64,000 nucleotides of DNA from Sclerurus mexicanus (taxonomy: Eukaryota > Chordata > Aves > Passeriformes > Furnariidae). The stretch lies in NCBI GenBank assembly GCA_013396755.1, contig VWZF01003333.1, positions 171,363 to 235,362 on the forward strand, given 5' to 3'. Positions 34,001 through 47,000 of this stretch are shown here, piece by piece. Numbering within the stretch: the first letter of the stretch is position 1; every line of letters begins with the position of its first letter. The notes beneath the pieces were generated by a model. It had not been told where the DNA came from. It searched no databases and saw nothing but the letters and a program-made list of their open reading frames with translations. A program made the position numbers and the translations under genes.

Positions 34001-37000
34001 TGGAGAAGCTGAGCCATTAACTCATGTCTATCTTTCAAAATGGTCAGTTAACCAAGGAGGGAGTCCTATGTATGTTTTCTGAAGCATACAGTTCTAAGTT
34101 AAAGCTGGTTAATTATTAATTAAATCAATTTAAAATTCCTGAAATAGTTTTGCCTTCCTGATTATTGGTAGCTAATCTGAGTATTATAAGATTTCACTCC
34201 TAACCTGGAGGATCTGGAACTGTGCAAACAGAACAGCCTACGTGCCTTCCTCATGGAGTACCCTGCAGAGGTGCCAAAGGACAAGTATTGTGCAATTGAT
34301 AGTGTTAGAAGGCTTTCTCATTTTCTGTTCATGAGATTTGGACTTTATTTCATGTCATGATGAATATTTGCAAGAAAAAAAAAAACACCTAGAAACAGCC
34401 AAGAACTACAAAGTTTCTGAAAGCATGACAATGGAATCTGTTTTAGCAAACCACCAAAACTGTCACCCTTATTTTAATATGTATCTGAGATTTAGATAAG
34501 TAGTAAGGGAACAAAACTAATTCCTGACAACTCAAGCTGATGTTGGTTAGCTGTGGAAAACAGTTACCAAATAAAGATGCCATTATCTGCATTAATATAT
34601 CTTGGTCATGTAGCATAGATGATTTGCAGTTTGCACAGTCCCATTTTCAGTAGGAAACTGAAACTGCAGCAGGCTACTGTGTTGTACTCATCAAAAGACC
34701 AGATCAATCCACAATCTCAAGTTTTGTTTTGAGAAGGAAGAAAAAATACAGTCCGAATGCTGGTATAAAATAAGTGCTGCTACTGTAAATCCTTGTCATA
34801 GCTGGGGCAACTCCAGGCAACCTGGGAAAGCTCCAGGTTCCAGAAAACAGATAAGGTTTTGTCAGTTTTAACAATGTTCATGCTGTTGAAGCTATGCCCT
34901 CTGAAATGGTTTAATGTGCTGTGGATCCGTTGTACTGAACACAGTCGTTTGGTTTTTTTTGTCTAAATTAATCATCCTCACTTAGCATTTAAAGCAAAAT
35001 AGTTCAAGTACACTCATAAAAGTACAGGTTTGTTGTTGAGCCAGTTATGGCTGTCTCGTAAATTTTCACTTAACTGGCTGTACTTTCTTAAGTGTATGCT
35101 TTGCAACGGTCTTGTTACTGTAGCAATATAATTTTAGTTTTAAGTTAATGCATATATTAAATATTGCACTATTGTTTCATGATATTGACAGAACTTCTTA
35201 TTCCCCTGTAGTCCCCCATGCCTGCCTTAATGGAAGCCAGGAGTGGGCACATATGACTCTGTTCAGTTTTGTTCATTTAGTGGAGGACCATTAAATATGT
35301 TCTCTGTGAAGAGCAGTTTTTCATCATCATGGGCAAAGGTTGAATCTCTTATCAAGATTTTTAGGGACACTGAACAGCTTTCCTAGCTTCATCCTGACCT
35401 ACATATCCAGAGCAGTTTTGTGAGCTATTTGTAGGGTAGACAGTTTTTCTAATTATATATTTCATCTGATTGAAGCAAAGTCTCAGTGGTTTGTTTTTAT
35501 GAACCTTTGTGCTTCAAGACATTCTTCACAGTGTATTTCATTAGTTTGTTAGATTGTTTTTGTTTCTGAGTTTCTGTGATTTTCAAGATCTGCTTATTTA
35601 ATTTTTTAGCAATGGGGAAGAAAACCACTAAAACCAAGTATTAAATGTAAATAAACTAAAAAAAAAGTTTAAAAAATAAAAAAATGAGGTATACTTCTGA
35701 AAGAAATTCTTTCTGTTTAAAATGTTAAGATTTCACGAGGGTGTGGCAAGCTTCCCAGCACTGAAAAAAAGATAAAAAATCATAATATCCTGAAGTTAGC
35801 TGTTCAGGACTTTGTGTTCTCTCAACTTTTTGTGATACTAGAAAACTTTAAAAGTTAACAACACTTTCAAATATTCATAGGGTAAAATATTTTGCAGTTG
35901 ATTATTATGTAAGTTTTCAAGTTACAGTAGAGGAACTTGCATCAATGCTTTTACCATTAGGACTGAATTACTGCCTGAGGAGAAGTCCATCGTTTAATGG
36001 AAACCTCAATGGAGCTTCAATGGAAAGTTTTTCTTTACTACATATGGAACCAGCTGTGAGAAAGATCTTTCCATAAAGGGTGATGTAATCTGCCTGCACT
36101 ACTTTGCCCTTTGATCATAACCTTTGATGACTATTTGGATCGTTCCATGATTTTACTGCAGAACTGTATTCCCTAAAAAAAAGACATTCACTGTGGTGAA
36201 TTTTTAGAAACATTTTTCTACTCTTTTCTGGAAGTTTTAATATTTTGACAAGTACAGTTTTGACAGTTGTAACGGTTTTGAAAATAACATCTACTGAAGA
36301 GATGTAGCACTGATTACAAAACAATTACTCTAATAGCCCCAACACTATGTAAAATCTATACATTTAATTGGTAACTGTTTATATTGACTCACATTGGCCT
36401 ATTCAGAAGACTTAAAGTGCAAGTGCATGTACTTGGAATACTTGCTAGTCTGTGACTCAGACAGATTGGTGAAGAGTGTGAGAATGTCCAAGTAAATGGC
36501 AAGATTTATATCGAGGTTAAGAACCACTAACATGTTTCTTACTATTTTCTGCCACTGTCCTGCTTGGTTTCCATACTATTAGAAGTGTTGTGTGTGTGTT
36601 AACCTCTCAGTCACATAAAATCAAAAAACAAACAAAACAAACTAAAAAAAAAAAAACTAAAAAAAACACCAAAAGAAACATGACATCAATAAAACTCACT
36701 CCTATTATTTGAAAGAGCTTTTTCACTGCTGTGTTCCTTTGTTCAGCGAAAGGTCTGAAGCGTTATGAGAGTTTTGGTAGATTTAAGTTTTACAAATATT
36801 CTAATCTTTTTTTTTTTTTTTTTAATTAAACAACAAAATTTTTCTAGGCATAGTAACAAATGAAAACTTCACTGAACAAAAATACTCCTACAAAATTTAG
36901 AAAGCTAACAAGTCTTGAGCTGCACTATTATATCAGATGGCAGATCGGTTCTACTTGTTTTAATTGATTTAGAAGTGGTAGGTTTTTGCACAGTAAACTG

Positions 37001-38142
37001 CCATTAGAAGTTACTGTTGCCATACCTGTTGCTAGGTGTAGGAAACCTTCTTTGGCAAAGTCTGGCAGACTAATTAATGAAACACAGGTTTTGATTCATT
37101 CAATAGATAATTATTAGTATTATGTTACATAACTTGTGAATAATTGACTGTTTAATTATAATCTTCCTACATTTTATATACTTAAGAGAATATGAAAACA
37201 TTGAATCAATATGAATTTATGTTGAGCTTAGTAAGTGTCCCTACTCTAGACAACAGAGATAAACTAGTTCTTTCTTTTAGAAGTTTACTATTATATCATA
37301 TAAAAATATGAGTGTATCTTTACCTTAAAAGAAACACCTTTAAAGAATGACCTTTGAGATAATTCCATTGAGATCAAGAATTGTAGCAAGCTTAGGAGGT
37401 AAAGAAATAGTAAGATATACATTATTTTTGCTTGTACTTAAAATTAAATATGTTAGTTAATTGTGTGTTCACTATTTCTTATGTTCTCAAGCACATATGC
37501 ATATATTTTTTTTAGTTCAGTATCTCTTGTGAATTAAAATCTTAATAAATGCATGGTAATTTCCTATCACATACACTTGACATGAACTTCAGAGTTTTGT
37601 TCAGTGTGTTTTTTTCAGAGATTTTAAGTATATTAATTTCTATGTATTTATCACGCAGAGTTCAGCTCTCTTGGAAATGAGAATTCTTATGACTTCAAAC
37701 CAGGCCTTTACTTCTTTTAAAATAGTAATTAGATTTTCTGGGTGAGCTACTATTTACCTAATTTTGTGAGAATCCCATAAATAGGTATTTGTACTAAAGC
37801 ATCACTTCAAAGTACATCAGGCAATCATTTATGTTCATGCAAGAGTGATTGTTTGAACATGCCTTTCGCTGTAATTGATGCCAACAGTGGAAAATGGTCC
37901 ACATAGGTGGTTGTGAGATGGGAAGTCTGAGGGGGAATAGTATTCCTGGGCCTTATTGTGTTTGTTGCTTGCTGCTAAAAGCGTGTGTTGCAGAAGAAAA
38001 TGCAACTTTATTTTTAATGATAGTGAAAGTAGCATCAAAACTAGGGTACCAATCAGCCATCATATCTTCTATCAATTGAAAAAAAACCAGAAATAGTACA
38101 CAAAATACTGAGTTCTTTTCAAATTTGTGAGCGCTTTAGCCC
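34001..38142. other. AT-rich DNA, no confirmed gene
   Basis: At 34190-34357 a 56-codon stop-free frame has ordinary protein-like composition (LCKQNSLRAFLMEYPAEVP) but no splice sites or homology that I recognise. A-rich runs at about 36617-36676 and a poly-T run at about 36807-36823. The rest is featureless. Confidence 0.5.
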
Positions 38143-38172
38143 AGTACATATCATGTCAGTACATATCATGTC
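38143..38172 (+). repeat. Tandem duplication, 15-bp unit x2
   Basis: AGTACATATCATGTC occurs twice head to tail without mismatch. Confidence 0.9.
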
Positions 38173-41100
38173 TAATCTGTTCATTTGACTAGATCCATAA
38201 ACAGAGATGAGCACTAAGTTGAAAAATAACTTCTCAAGCCCTCCTCTTCCCAGGCATCTAACTTCCCTAGACAATCTTATATTGTTTTATATAGTACATC
38301 ATGATCTAGATCAGAGATCCTGAAGCAAACACCAAAAGGTTAGCTCTGGGGTTGGAGCTCCTTTCTATATGCAACCCTGCACATCCTTCTCCTGCTGCAG
38401 TCCTGGCAATACAACCCATCTATTACTTGCTATTATAACATTGCAATGTACCTAAACCCCGTTGCTTTGGTGGTTGTTTCCCATTGATGCCAGCATAATA
38501 TTTAACACTTCAGACTATGAAAAAGGTGGATTTCAATCATTGCTACTTGCACTGTTTAATGTTTAAATGTTTCAACTAAACCAGCAGAAAAATTACCCAC
38601 TCTAATTTGTGTGCTTAATTACAGTATAAATAGATTTTTAATTGCCATAACCAGAAACATCATTCCTATTCTAAAATCACGAGGTGACATCAAGCAAAAT
38701 CCCATGTAATACTGCACATACTGTCCCACAGCAGTTTTAAAGCAACCCTAACAGCATGAACTATTGGACATTTTTCAGGCTAGAAATATAATGAATTCCA
38801 TAGGCATCAGTTAACATGTAAGGGTTGCATCATTTCTCTGTGCAGCTTAATCATTGCATACACGTATCATCTCACTTGATTTACATGGTTTTCACTCTGC
38901 ACAGCTCAATTTTATGTTCTCCAGGAAATTTAGGGGAGGGTGCTTATCATCTCTAACCCCAACCTAAATAAGATCTCAGTGTGTCTAATCAGCAGTCAAA
39001 GACATGAATGTAATCTACCTTAATTCAGACTTTATTACTTCTAGTGTTCTATTCTCACATTACTTCTAAATGATTCTGGCAGGGAACTAAGTTAGATAAC
39101 AGTATTCATTTATTCAAAAACAAAAGTTAATCCTGAAAGTAGGTGGCTACAGTTCAGTCTGAGATGCCCACTGTTACCAGATATATTTTCTAGCTTGAAG
39201 AACAAATCATGTTCTTTTATTGTGTCTATTAGGCAAGTTGCAAATATCTTGGTATAGTATTTCATGATTTATTTTGTTGTAAATAACTGATAACATGATT
39301 TAGCAGGAAAGTAAGAAGTTAAACAATTTATTCACACCCTAAATAATAATGCATTTACTGAAAACAAAAGCATTTTCTAAAATTTACTTTTTTCCATGTA
39401 CATCATGAATTACTAAATTTTGTTGTTGTGATAAAAATCAGTGTATTTAATTCATTGATAATAGACAGTTCTGTTTGAGATAAAATGATGTCTTTTCCAA
39501 TCATATAATTATCATACACATTCCAATGTTAACTACATCAGATATATTGGCTTCAGTTTCAGCTTTAGTAACATTTTATTTGATAGCTATAAGACACAGC
39601 TAATAATGTAACAGTAACACAGAGAGTAATATTTTCGTATTTATTTTTTAACATTATGATAAAAGAAAAACTTTATTTAGAACTGAATAAGATGTCCAAA
39701 GTACAGATGGTTTTTGCTTCAGATTGCTACTTACCCATCGATAAAGGATATTTTTATAGGATATTTAAAGGATATTTATATGGGACATACTTTTGTGCTC
39801 TGGAGTAATTTATTTATATCCATGAATATGTGTATATTTTAAGTCTACTTTTTATTTTCTTGCCATTTGATTACTTCGGAGTCTTTTTCTGGTTACATTT
39901 TTCTCAGGCTTTTCAACCAGAGATGTTTAAGGGTAGTTAGGTGCTTAATTGCTGTGGAAGATCTGTGAAATACTCTTGTAATAGATATTAAATACAGTCT
40001 TTCTCAGTTTGGGATTTTTTCAACATTGACTTCTGTGGAGAAAAGTGAGCAGTCTGGGTCAACTTATTAGGTTTATTTAAACACAAGCATTCAGGGAAAG
40101 ACGCTATGTTAAATAAAGACACAGAAGTTCTGTACTCCTCTCTTCTATGATACTCAGGATCACAAGGAATCAGATTTTCTGTACTTTCTTTTAGGAATGC
40201 AACTGTAAAAGTTTCTTTTGTTTTTACTATTTAATGGTTATGCAAGACTTGTGATCATACAAGCATTGTACATTTTCAGGAAAGAAAAGAACATTTTGGT
40301 TTTATAGTCTGTCTTTTACACTTGGAAATGGTGAGTTGTCCCTTGCTGACATCTGCCTTTGATTTTCATTCATCCCAATGCACAGACAACCTGTTGGAAT
40401 TGTGCATTAATAGTACAGCATGTACAGAGAGATGTCACCAGGGTTTTCACAGATAATAAGCTTTTTAAAAATATGTCTGATTTCAGATATAAAACTGAAA
40501 AGATATTAATGACCTTGCCCCTAACCAAGAATAAAGTGAGATATTCATTTGCTGCAAATTGGTACTGCTTCTTTGGCTGTTTGGCACTAACCTGATTTAC
40601 ACCTAAAAAGAGTCTGACCCAGTGATGGTAAATGTATTTCCTGCTCTGTTTTAGCTGTTGCTTCTTGTTTCATCCCTAATCCTGGGTTTGGATGACATGA
40701 ATAAGAAATGCAGAAATATTGTACACAACTTGGAGAACATTTGTTTACCCTGGCTTGCAGATTCCCTCCTCTCCCATGGGGGAATTATAACTCCCACTGA
40801 ATTTTAACTCCCACTAAAGTCTTTGAAAAGAAGGGCAGGATATCTTTGAGAATTTAGATTGCAAATAAATGGGAGGGTTGCTTGCTGGCAAAGGAATAAT
40901 AGCATAGCTAGTTCTCAAGACATGCATTCTGTATTATTTAAAATACAGCATTGTCTACCCACATACCAAGAAATTTTCAATACCTTCTTACTCACCATGT
41001 ATCCAGGCAGAGGTGTGAAGACTATATTTTTGTATAATGAGCACGTACCAAGTATCTTGCTCCATGCAGTGGCGATCTCTGTGCCTATACTATTAGGGAA

Positions 41101-41330
41101 GTCTAATTTATTATATTAAGAACATTACTCTTCTCTACCATGAAAGGAGCTGAATCACATTCTTTTGAACCTTTCCCTGTTCAAGGCTTTCTACAATGCA
41201 GCTGACTAACACAACAGTGAGCACTTCTCTGGGACCGTAGATTGAGCTGCAGTTAGGTGGAGTGAAGGCATTCATTATTTGTGTAGCAGTTTTGCAGTTT
41301 TGTTTTCCTGCTTTTTTTTTTCCTTTTTTT
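38173..41330. other. AT-rich DNA, no gene seen
   Basis: No repeat family or coding region recognised. ORFs of 78 and 86 codons at 40359 and 40859 have no recognisable features. Confidence 0.5.
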
Positions 41331-41351
41331 NNNNNNNNNNNNNNNNNNNNN
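41331..41351. other. Assembly gap, 21 N
   Basis: Twenty-one unresolved bases flanked on both sides by T runs. The true length of the homopolymer or low-complexity stretch here is unknown. An ORF that crosses the gap (41262-41450) is meaningless. Confidence 0.99.
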
Positions 41352-42521
41352 TTTTTTTTTTGGTGTACGAGGAAGGATCAAGAGGGAATGATCAGTAATT
41401 TTTCAGAAATAACGAGCACAATTTTTCACTTCTTGAGGAAGATGTGGTGAAAGACAGAAATATTTTTCAGTTTGTTTTTTTTTCAGCTGTGGCAAGGCCA
41501 AGAGAAAAATAACATGGGTTAAAGTGTATCAAGAAAGACCATTACCCTTGAAATGCAGCAGAATGATCAAGAACCATGACAGTTGCGATCTCCAGCCTAA
41601 AGACTTTCTTGCTTAGTGAAATTCACTTAATTCTAAATTGTAAATTGTAAACAATAAAAGAAATTAAACATGGGGGGAAAAATGACCCAGCAATGTAGTA
41701 GTTGTTTAATTGATTTCAGTCAAAGCATTTTACTAAAATACTTGTTGGAACTAAATCAGGGTGCAGGAGGAGACTAGATTAATCTGGATCACTTTGACTG
41801 TTAAAAGTTGTCAATGAAATTGAAAATTAATAGTACATTTTGTCATGCTAGTAATTAGATTGAGAAAGTTTTGTTACATCTCCAGAATGTCTGGCAATTT
41901 GCATCTATAAGTTGTAGGATATCATTTGTCATGCCTACTGAACGCCAAAACAGATTTTAGCAGGAATACTGATTTTGTGTTTTGACATTTGTTTTGAAAG
42001 AAGGAAAGAGAAGAGGTCACTTGTTTCATTTTATTTATTTGCAGTCACCCAAACAGATTGATCGAACTTGGCTCTGCTGCTCAGTAACTTTGACTGCTGT
42101 CTCTGTGTGACAAGACCCAGAGTTGACCTAAGTTTCAGATGGGTCTGAGTAGACTTATATTTAGACCAAAACCTGTAAAATCAATTTGTATTTGAACAAG
42201 AACTAAACTCTCCAAAGTTTTGTAAACAGACTAACCAGATGGAATTGGAACAGGAACAAAGCCAGTTCTCTTCTTTCAAACTTGCTCTTAGTCAAGAACA
42301 TCTACAAATATTTTTTTTTAAATTTTGGGGTTTTTATTGCAGCAAACTCTTTAAAGTCTTCTCTAAGTCTTCAGATAAAGTTTCTTTTTTTTTTCTTTTT
42401 AATCACCTCTATAATTTGACTGTTTATCTGCTGCCTGATTGTCTTTGCAGTCCCTGTTGCCCTCCACATGCAGAGCCTGTTGGACACTCATACCTGGGTT
42501 CTCCTACCCTGCACTCAAGGA
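41352..42521. other. AT-rich DNA, no gene seen
   Basis: Nothing recognised apart from T-rich runs at about 42312-42319 and 42387-42404. Confidence 0.5.
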
Positions 42522-42796
42522 AGCATAGAACCCAAAGGAATGGCCTGAAATTGTCTCAGAGAAGGTTTACGTTGGATATTAGGAAAAGGTTCTTCATGCG
42601 GGGGGTGGTTGGGCACTGGAACAGGCTTCCCAGGGCAGTGGTCACAGCACCAAGCCTGACAGAGTTTAAGAAGCATTTGGCTGATACTCTCAGGCACATG
42701 GTATGACTCTTGGGGATGGTCCCGTGCAGGGCTAAGGGTTGGATTCAATGATTCTTTTTAGTCCCTTCCAATTCGGCATATTATGTGATTCTGTGA
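42522..42796 (+). mobile_element. CR1 LINE, short 3' end with open ORF2 tail
   Basis: A forward CR1 3' fragment. The final codons of ORF2 are still readable in one frame (RRFTLDIRKRFF, VVGHWNRLPRAVV, ending HMV then stop at 42704-42706), followed by a short 3' UTR and a GATTCTGTG tail at 42787-42795. The open frame extends upstream into non-CR1 sequence, giving a 155-codon ORF from 42239 that is a chance fusion, not a gene. Its 3' UTR differs from those of the copies at 722 and 60251, so it belongs to another CR1 subfamily. Confidence 0.93.
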
Positions 42797-43571
42797 ACAT
42801 GCTCAGTTGCAATAGTAGGTGCAGTCTCCCAGAGTGATCTGGACATTTCCTACCCATCACTTTGCTGCAAGTTCTTGTTAAACCAAATCAGAGTGCTAGT
42901 GAGGAGGAGTTCACGTTTTTAATGGGCAGATGCATGAACCACATACACTGAATACTCCCTGACTTTGTGCTGTAAATTAGGAACCTGCATTCTTTCTATA
43001 ATAAAATATTTTTGTAGTTGACATGTTTCAGATCCCACTGCCTAAAAATTAGCTTCCTAAAACCACCTTTAGCTTTCAAAAGGCATAGCATTTTTTAGGC
43101 TTGTTTTGTGGGTCTTTTCGTTTCGGTTTGTTGGGTTTGGTGGGGTTTTTTTGTTTGTTTTTTTTTGACAATGTCAGTAAATATTAGTCTTAAGTTTTGG
43201 TTTCCTAAGTAAGTTGCATGTCTTGATATTAGTTTTCATATAATCATTGGATTAAAATTTCAAATTCAATAAAAAAATAAAGCAAAGTATCTTTCCCAAT
43301 CTATAAAAAAAAAAAAAGAGAGCTTTTGAACAAGTACATTTTTAGCACTGAGATAAGCCACATTATAGCTTTCATTGTGTATTTGTGTATGACTTTTTTC
43401 CAAACATTCAAGATTATTAAAAAAAAAAAAAGACAACCAGAGATTTTAAATAATATTTTCTTATTATAATACTGTGCTTTGGAAAATATGACTGTGTTCT
43501 GCAACCAAAACATAAGACTATTTTACCCATGTAGTAGAAACACACCTCTAAGTTAAGCAAATAGACTTGAA
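42797..43571. other. AT-rich DNA, no gene seen
   Basis: T-rich and A-rich runs at about 43130-43170, 43304-43317 and 43420-43431. Nothing else recognised. Confidence 0.5.
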
Positions 43572-43576
43572 TAGAC
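43572..43576 (+). repeat. Probable target-site duplication TAGAC
   Basis: TAGAC before the LTR matches TACAC (44010-44014) after it at four of five positions. Confidence 0.55.
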
Positions 43577-44009
43577 TGCTGTGGTTTAGGAATGGTATTA
43601 GGTTTGGTGTTCCAACTGAAACACTCCAAACCAGGCACTGCTCACTCACTCCCCTCTCCTCCCCTCCTGCAGCCGGATGGAGAGGAGAATTGGAATTAGA
43701 AATGCTAAAGATTACAGGGTGAGATAAGAACAACTTTCTGGAAACAGCAAAGAAATAAGAGAATAAACAGTAACAGTAACAATATTAATAACAGAGTGTA
43801 CAAGAGATGAATGATTCACATGTGACTGGTCACCATGTAGAAATCCCTGAACACACCTGACTGCACTGCCACACTCTGTGACCCAGAAGGGACCCCTTCC
43901 CCTGTTCCCAGAAAATGACGTGAGGTAGTATAGAATAACCTCAGAGTCCTAGCCATTCCTCTGCCTGGCTACTTCAAAAATTAACCCTGTCCAGGCCAGA
44001 ACGAGGACA
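43577..44009 (-). mobile_element. Solo LTR, avian ERVL-type, reverse strand
   Basis: Read on the minus strand, the 433-bp element starts TGTCCTCGTTCTGGCCTGG and ends CCTAAACCACAGCA. Its early GGACAGGGTTAATTTTTGAAG and its late GGGGAGTGAGTGAGCAG stretch parallel the LTR at 16905-17429, so the two belong to one superfamily but clearly different families. The polypyrimidine-like GAGAGGAG tract at about 43650-43686 (plus strand CTCCCCTCTCCTCCCC) lies inside the element. No internal retroviral sequence adjoins it, so it is a solo LTR. Confidence 0.82.
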
Positions 44010-44014
44010 TACAC
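44010..44014 (+). repeat. Probable target-site duplication TACAC
   Basis: Partner of TAGAC at 43572-43576, one mismatch. Confidence 0.55.
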
Positions 44015-47000
44015 CAAGATAATGTAATCCATGGTGATACATATGCATACATTATCACCAAAGCCTAAACACTGATCTCTGGAAGGATTGGCTTATTGTT
44101 TTGTCTATGGCATGAACTACATGTTGTAGGAGTGGGAATTTTAGGGTCTAGTCCTATGTTCTTTAACTTCAACTCCTTGTCATTTTCTGATGTTTCCAGA
44201 CAGAAATAGAGGACACAAAAAGCTTATGATTCCATAAAGTACTATGTAAAGCAGTGCCGCCTCATTGCAGAGAAAGGCACTTAGACATAGTTCTATTTAC
44301 ATAGCTATTCTGTGCATGTATGATCTAACTATAACTTTGTGAAACATGTTACTCTACTTGCATAGTTAAGCTTAATTAGGATTACCAGTGAAACACTTCT
44401 TCAAAAGTAGGTTATTGTCACCAAACATAAAACACCTCACATTATCGGAGACAGGAAGGTGTTTTTATGCCTGCTTTGTATGAGGCTCTATGGAACATAA
44501 GGCTCTTAAATAAGGGAGGAAAAGTCACAGAAGGTGGATTAATAGCTTGTGTATCTACTTGTTTTTTACAAAGAAATCAATGTGCATTTCAATTAATTTG
44601 TGTTTAGGCAGACAGATGAGGAAATATTAAGTTAAAAATCAGTAGGGAAGCCATTAATACAGAATGGTAAAAATTGATTCAGTTTTCTGTGTAATAGCTC
44701 ATCAAACAGGATTTTGAAGTTAACAGCTAAACACTTGGTATTGGTTTTGATCAGGCAAGTTTGAGGACGGTTATTGCTTTCTCATTCTAAATCAGTTTTT
44801 GAAAGATTCCTTAAGCCTGAGAGGCTTTGTCTAGTGAAACACATCAATCTTCTACATAGTGTTAAGCTTTCTTATGTTCTTACCTTGCAAAAAAAATGAA
44901 GGTAGTTTGCACCTGCAGATGTGAATGTGGACACTTCATTAGATACGCTAATGGCTCCATTTACCAGCCACATTTCAATACAATTAAAATACACTTCCAA
45001 CAGAATGTGGGATAAATGAGTCATGAGCAGGTATGAGACACAGAGTAGGATCAAACGCAACACATTTTATATAGGAAACTAATGTCTAGTTCCCCAGGGT
45101 TTGTTTTCTTCTCCTCAAAGTGCAAACCTTTGGCTATAATGGCATAGTTCCTAGCTGTTTACAGAAATTTAGCTTTTTTTGGTTCTTTAGATGCACCTAA
45201 TTCTCTACAATGTGCTTAACTTGACTTGTGAGTGCACATACAAAGGGTATCAGTGCCATGGTGATTCACTAATCCAAGAAACAGTCTTGCTGGGCTGTGG
45301 TAGTCCTGCTTCCTCCATTTCCTTCCTCTAGGGAGGAAGAAGAAAGTTTTCATCTTCATATAGACCTATCCAAGAATTTGAGCCCTCTAGGGTACTTACA
45401 AACAGACACCCTTTCTGAAGTTATCCTGTGAAAACAAAATCACCCCTCAGAGAGTCCTCTACAGTTCTCTCCTCACAAAAAAAATCTCTTTCTGTGGCAT
45501 AATTTTATATGTACAGAACCTGCAAACCCTTGTCATCCCATGCCAAAAGCTTTGATGTGGCTATTGTACATCTCTTGCCTGACACTTCCAATAAGGAAAT
45601 TACCATTTTGGCATGTTTTTAGCACATCAATCAAACAAACCTGTGTTTTCAGATTAGTGGACATGATTATTTATAACTTGCATGGAGATTGTATCCACAG
45701 GAACCTGTCAGAATCTCATTTTGTTGGCCGTTGTACAGACATACCATAAGAGACAAACTCTCTTAGAGTGTGTGTAAAATGTGAAAACACAGCATGGGCT
45801 GGCAAGAATGAGGCAGCAGCAAAAGGAAGCAAATTGCTCTCCCATTACTGAAGTCTCAATTTACTCTGCTCTAGATGTTGTCAGTCTGCAGCACATTGTG
45901 TGCTTGCTGTGTGCTACTACATAGAGAAATTTGTAAGTACAAATATCACTCCTATTCATAATAGCCACAAGAGTTTGAAACCCTTTTTGAAACGATTAAG
46001 CTTTTAGTTCTACCATGAGCACAATAGAAAAAAATTTACTTCTGCAGGGTAGTCAGGGTATGTTTTGTTTGCTTCTGTTTGTTGTTGTTTGGTTGTTTTT
46101 TTGTGATTTGAAATAGTAAGAATTCTGCTTTGCATTAGAGTCAGATATGACTCTTAAAACCTTTAAACTGGTCTAAATTGATCTAAAAACTAAATGCATC
46201 TACACCACTAGGGAAAATAGAGGCACCAGAACCCATATCTATATGGTTCTTTAAAAGCAATCAGGTCACTTCTTAAAACCATTTCTAAGATCTGCTTATG
46301 ACTGAAAAACTGGTTCTTTTTCCCCTGGGAGTCCGTTACAGGAAGCTCTTCTTCTTTCAAGTAGAACTTCAAGTTCATAGATATTAAAATTTCACTATAT
46401 TGATAATAAGCACAGGTCTTAGTGTTGGTTGGGGAAGATCAGACCTTGTCACGTCATAGTCTCTTGTGTGGGTAGTGACCACAACTGAATGAGTTTATCT
46501 CAGTCCAATTACCAATGAGGTGTATCCTTTTCACATTAGGAAAAAAAACAACAGAATAATCACCTTTCCAAGTAACTGCCCTAGAAAATCAAAGTTCTGA
46601 ATGAAATTGTCAGGTGGAACTTCCTCTGAGTTTTTTGATACCTTAGACCTGTCCTGTACCCCACAAAATATTTGTTATGCACAGCTTTGTTAAAACATTT
46701 CACTTGAAAACATAGTCAAGTGCCAGCTTCCAATATTTTCTGTCTATAAAGACTCCTCTTATATGAGAATGTTTTTACTATTTATGTAATCAGATGAAAT
46801 ATTCTTTTCTCCATAGCTTATATTGTGGATAAAACATCGACATATATGTTTGAGCACTGGCAAAAACTGGAACACAAGATTTACAATGTCATCCCACAAA
46901 CATCTGATTGATGTCAAATTGTTGCAGACATTTGTCTTAAGTCATTAAAAAGGCACAGCTGTAATACAATTATTACATAATCTTATCTTTGTAAGTATAT

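Noticed and set aside
42239..42706. 155-codon ORF
   Set aside because: Its second half is the CR1 ORF2 tail and the first half is T-rich unique DNA; a chance fusion.
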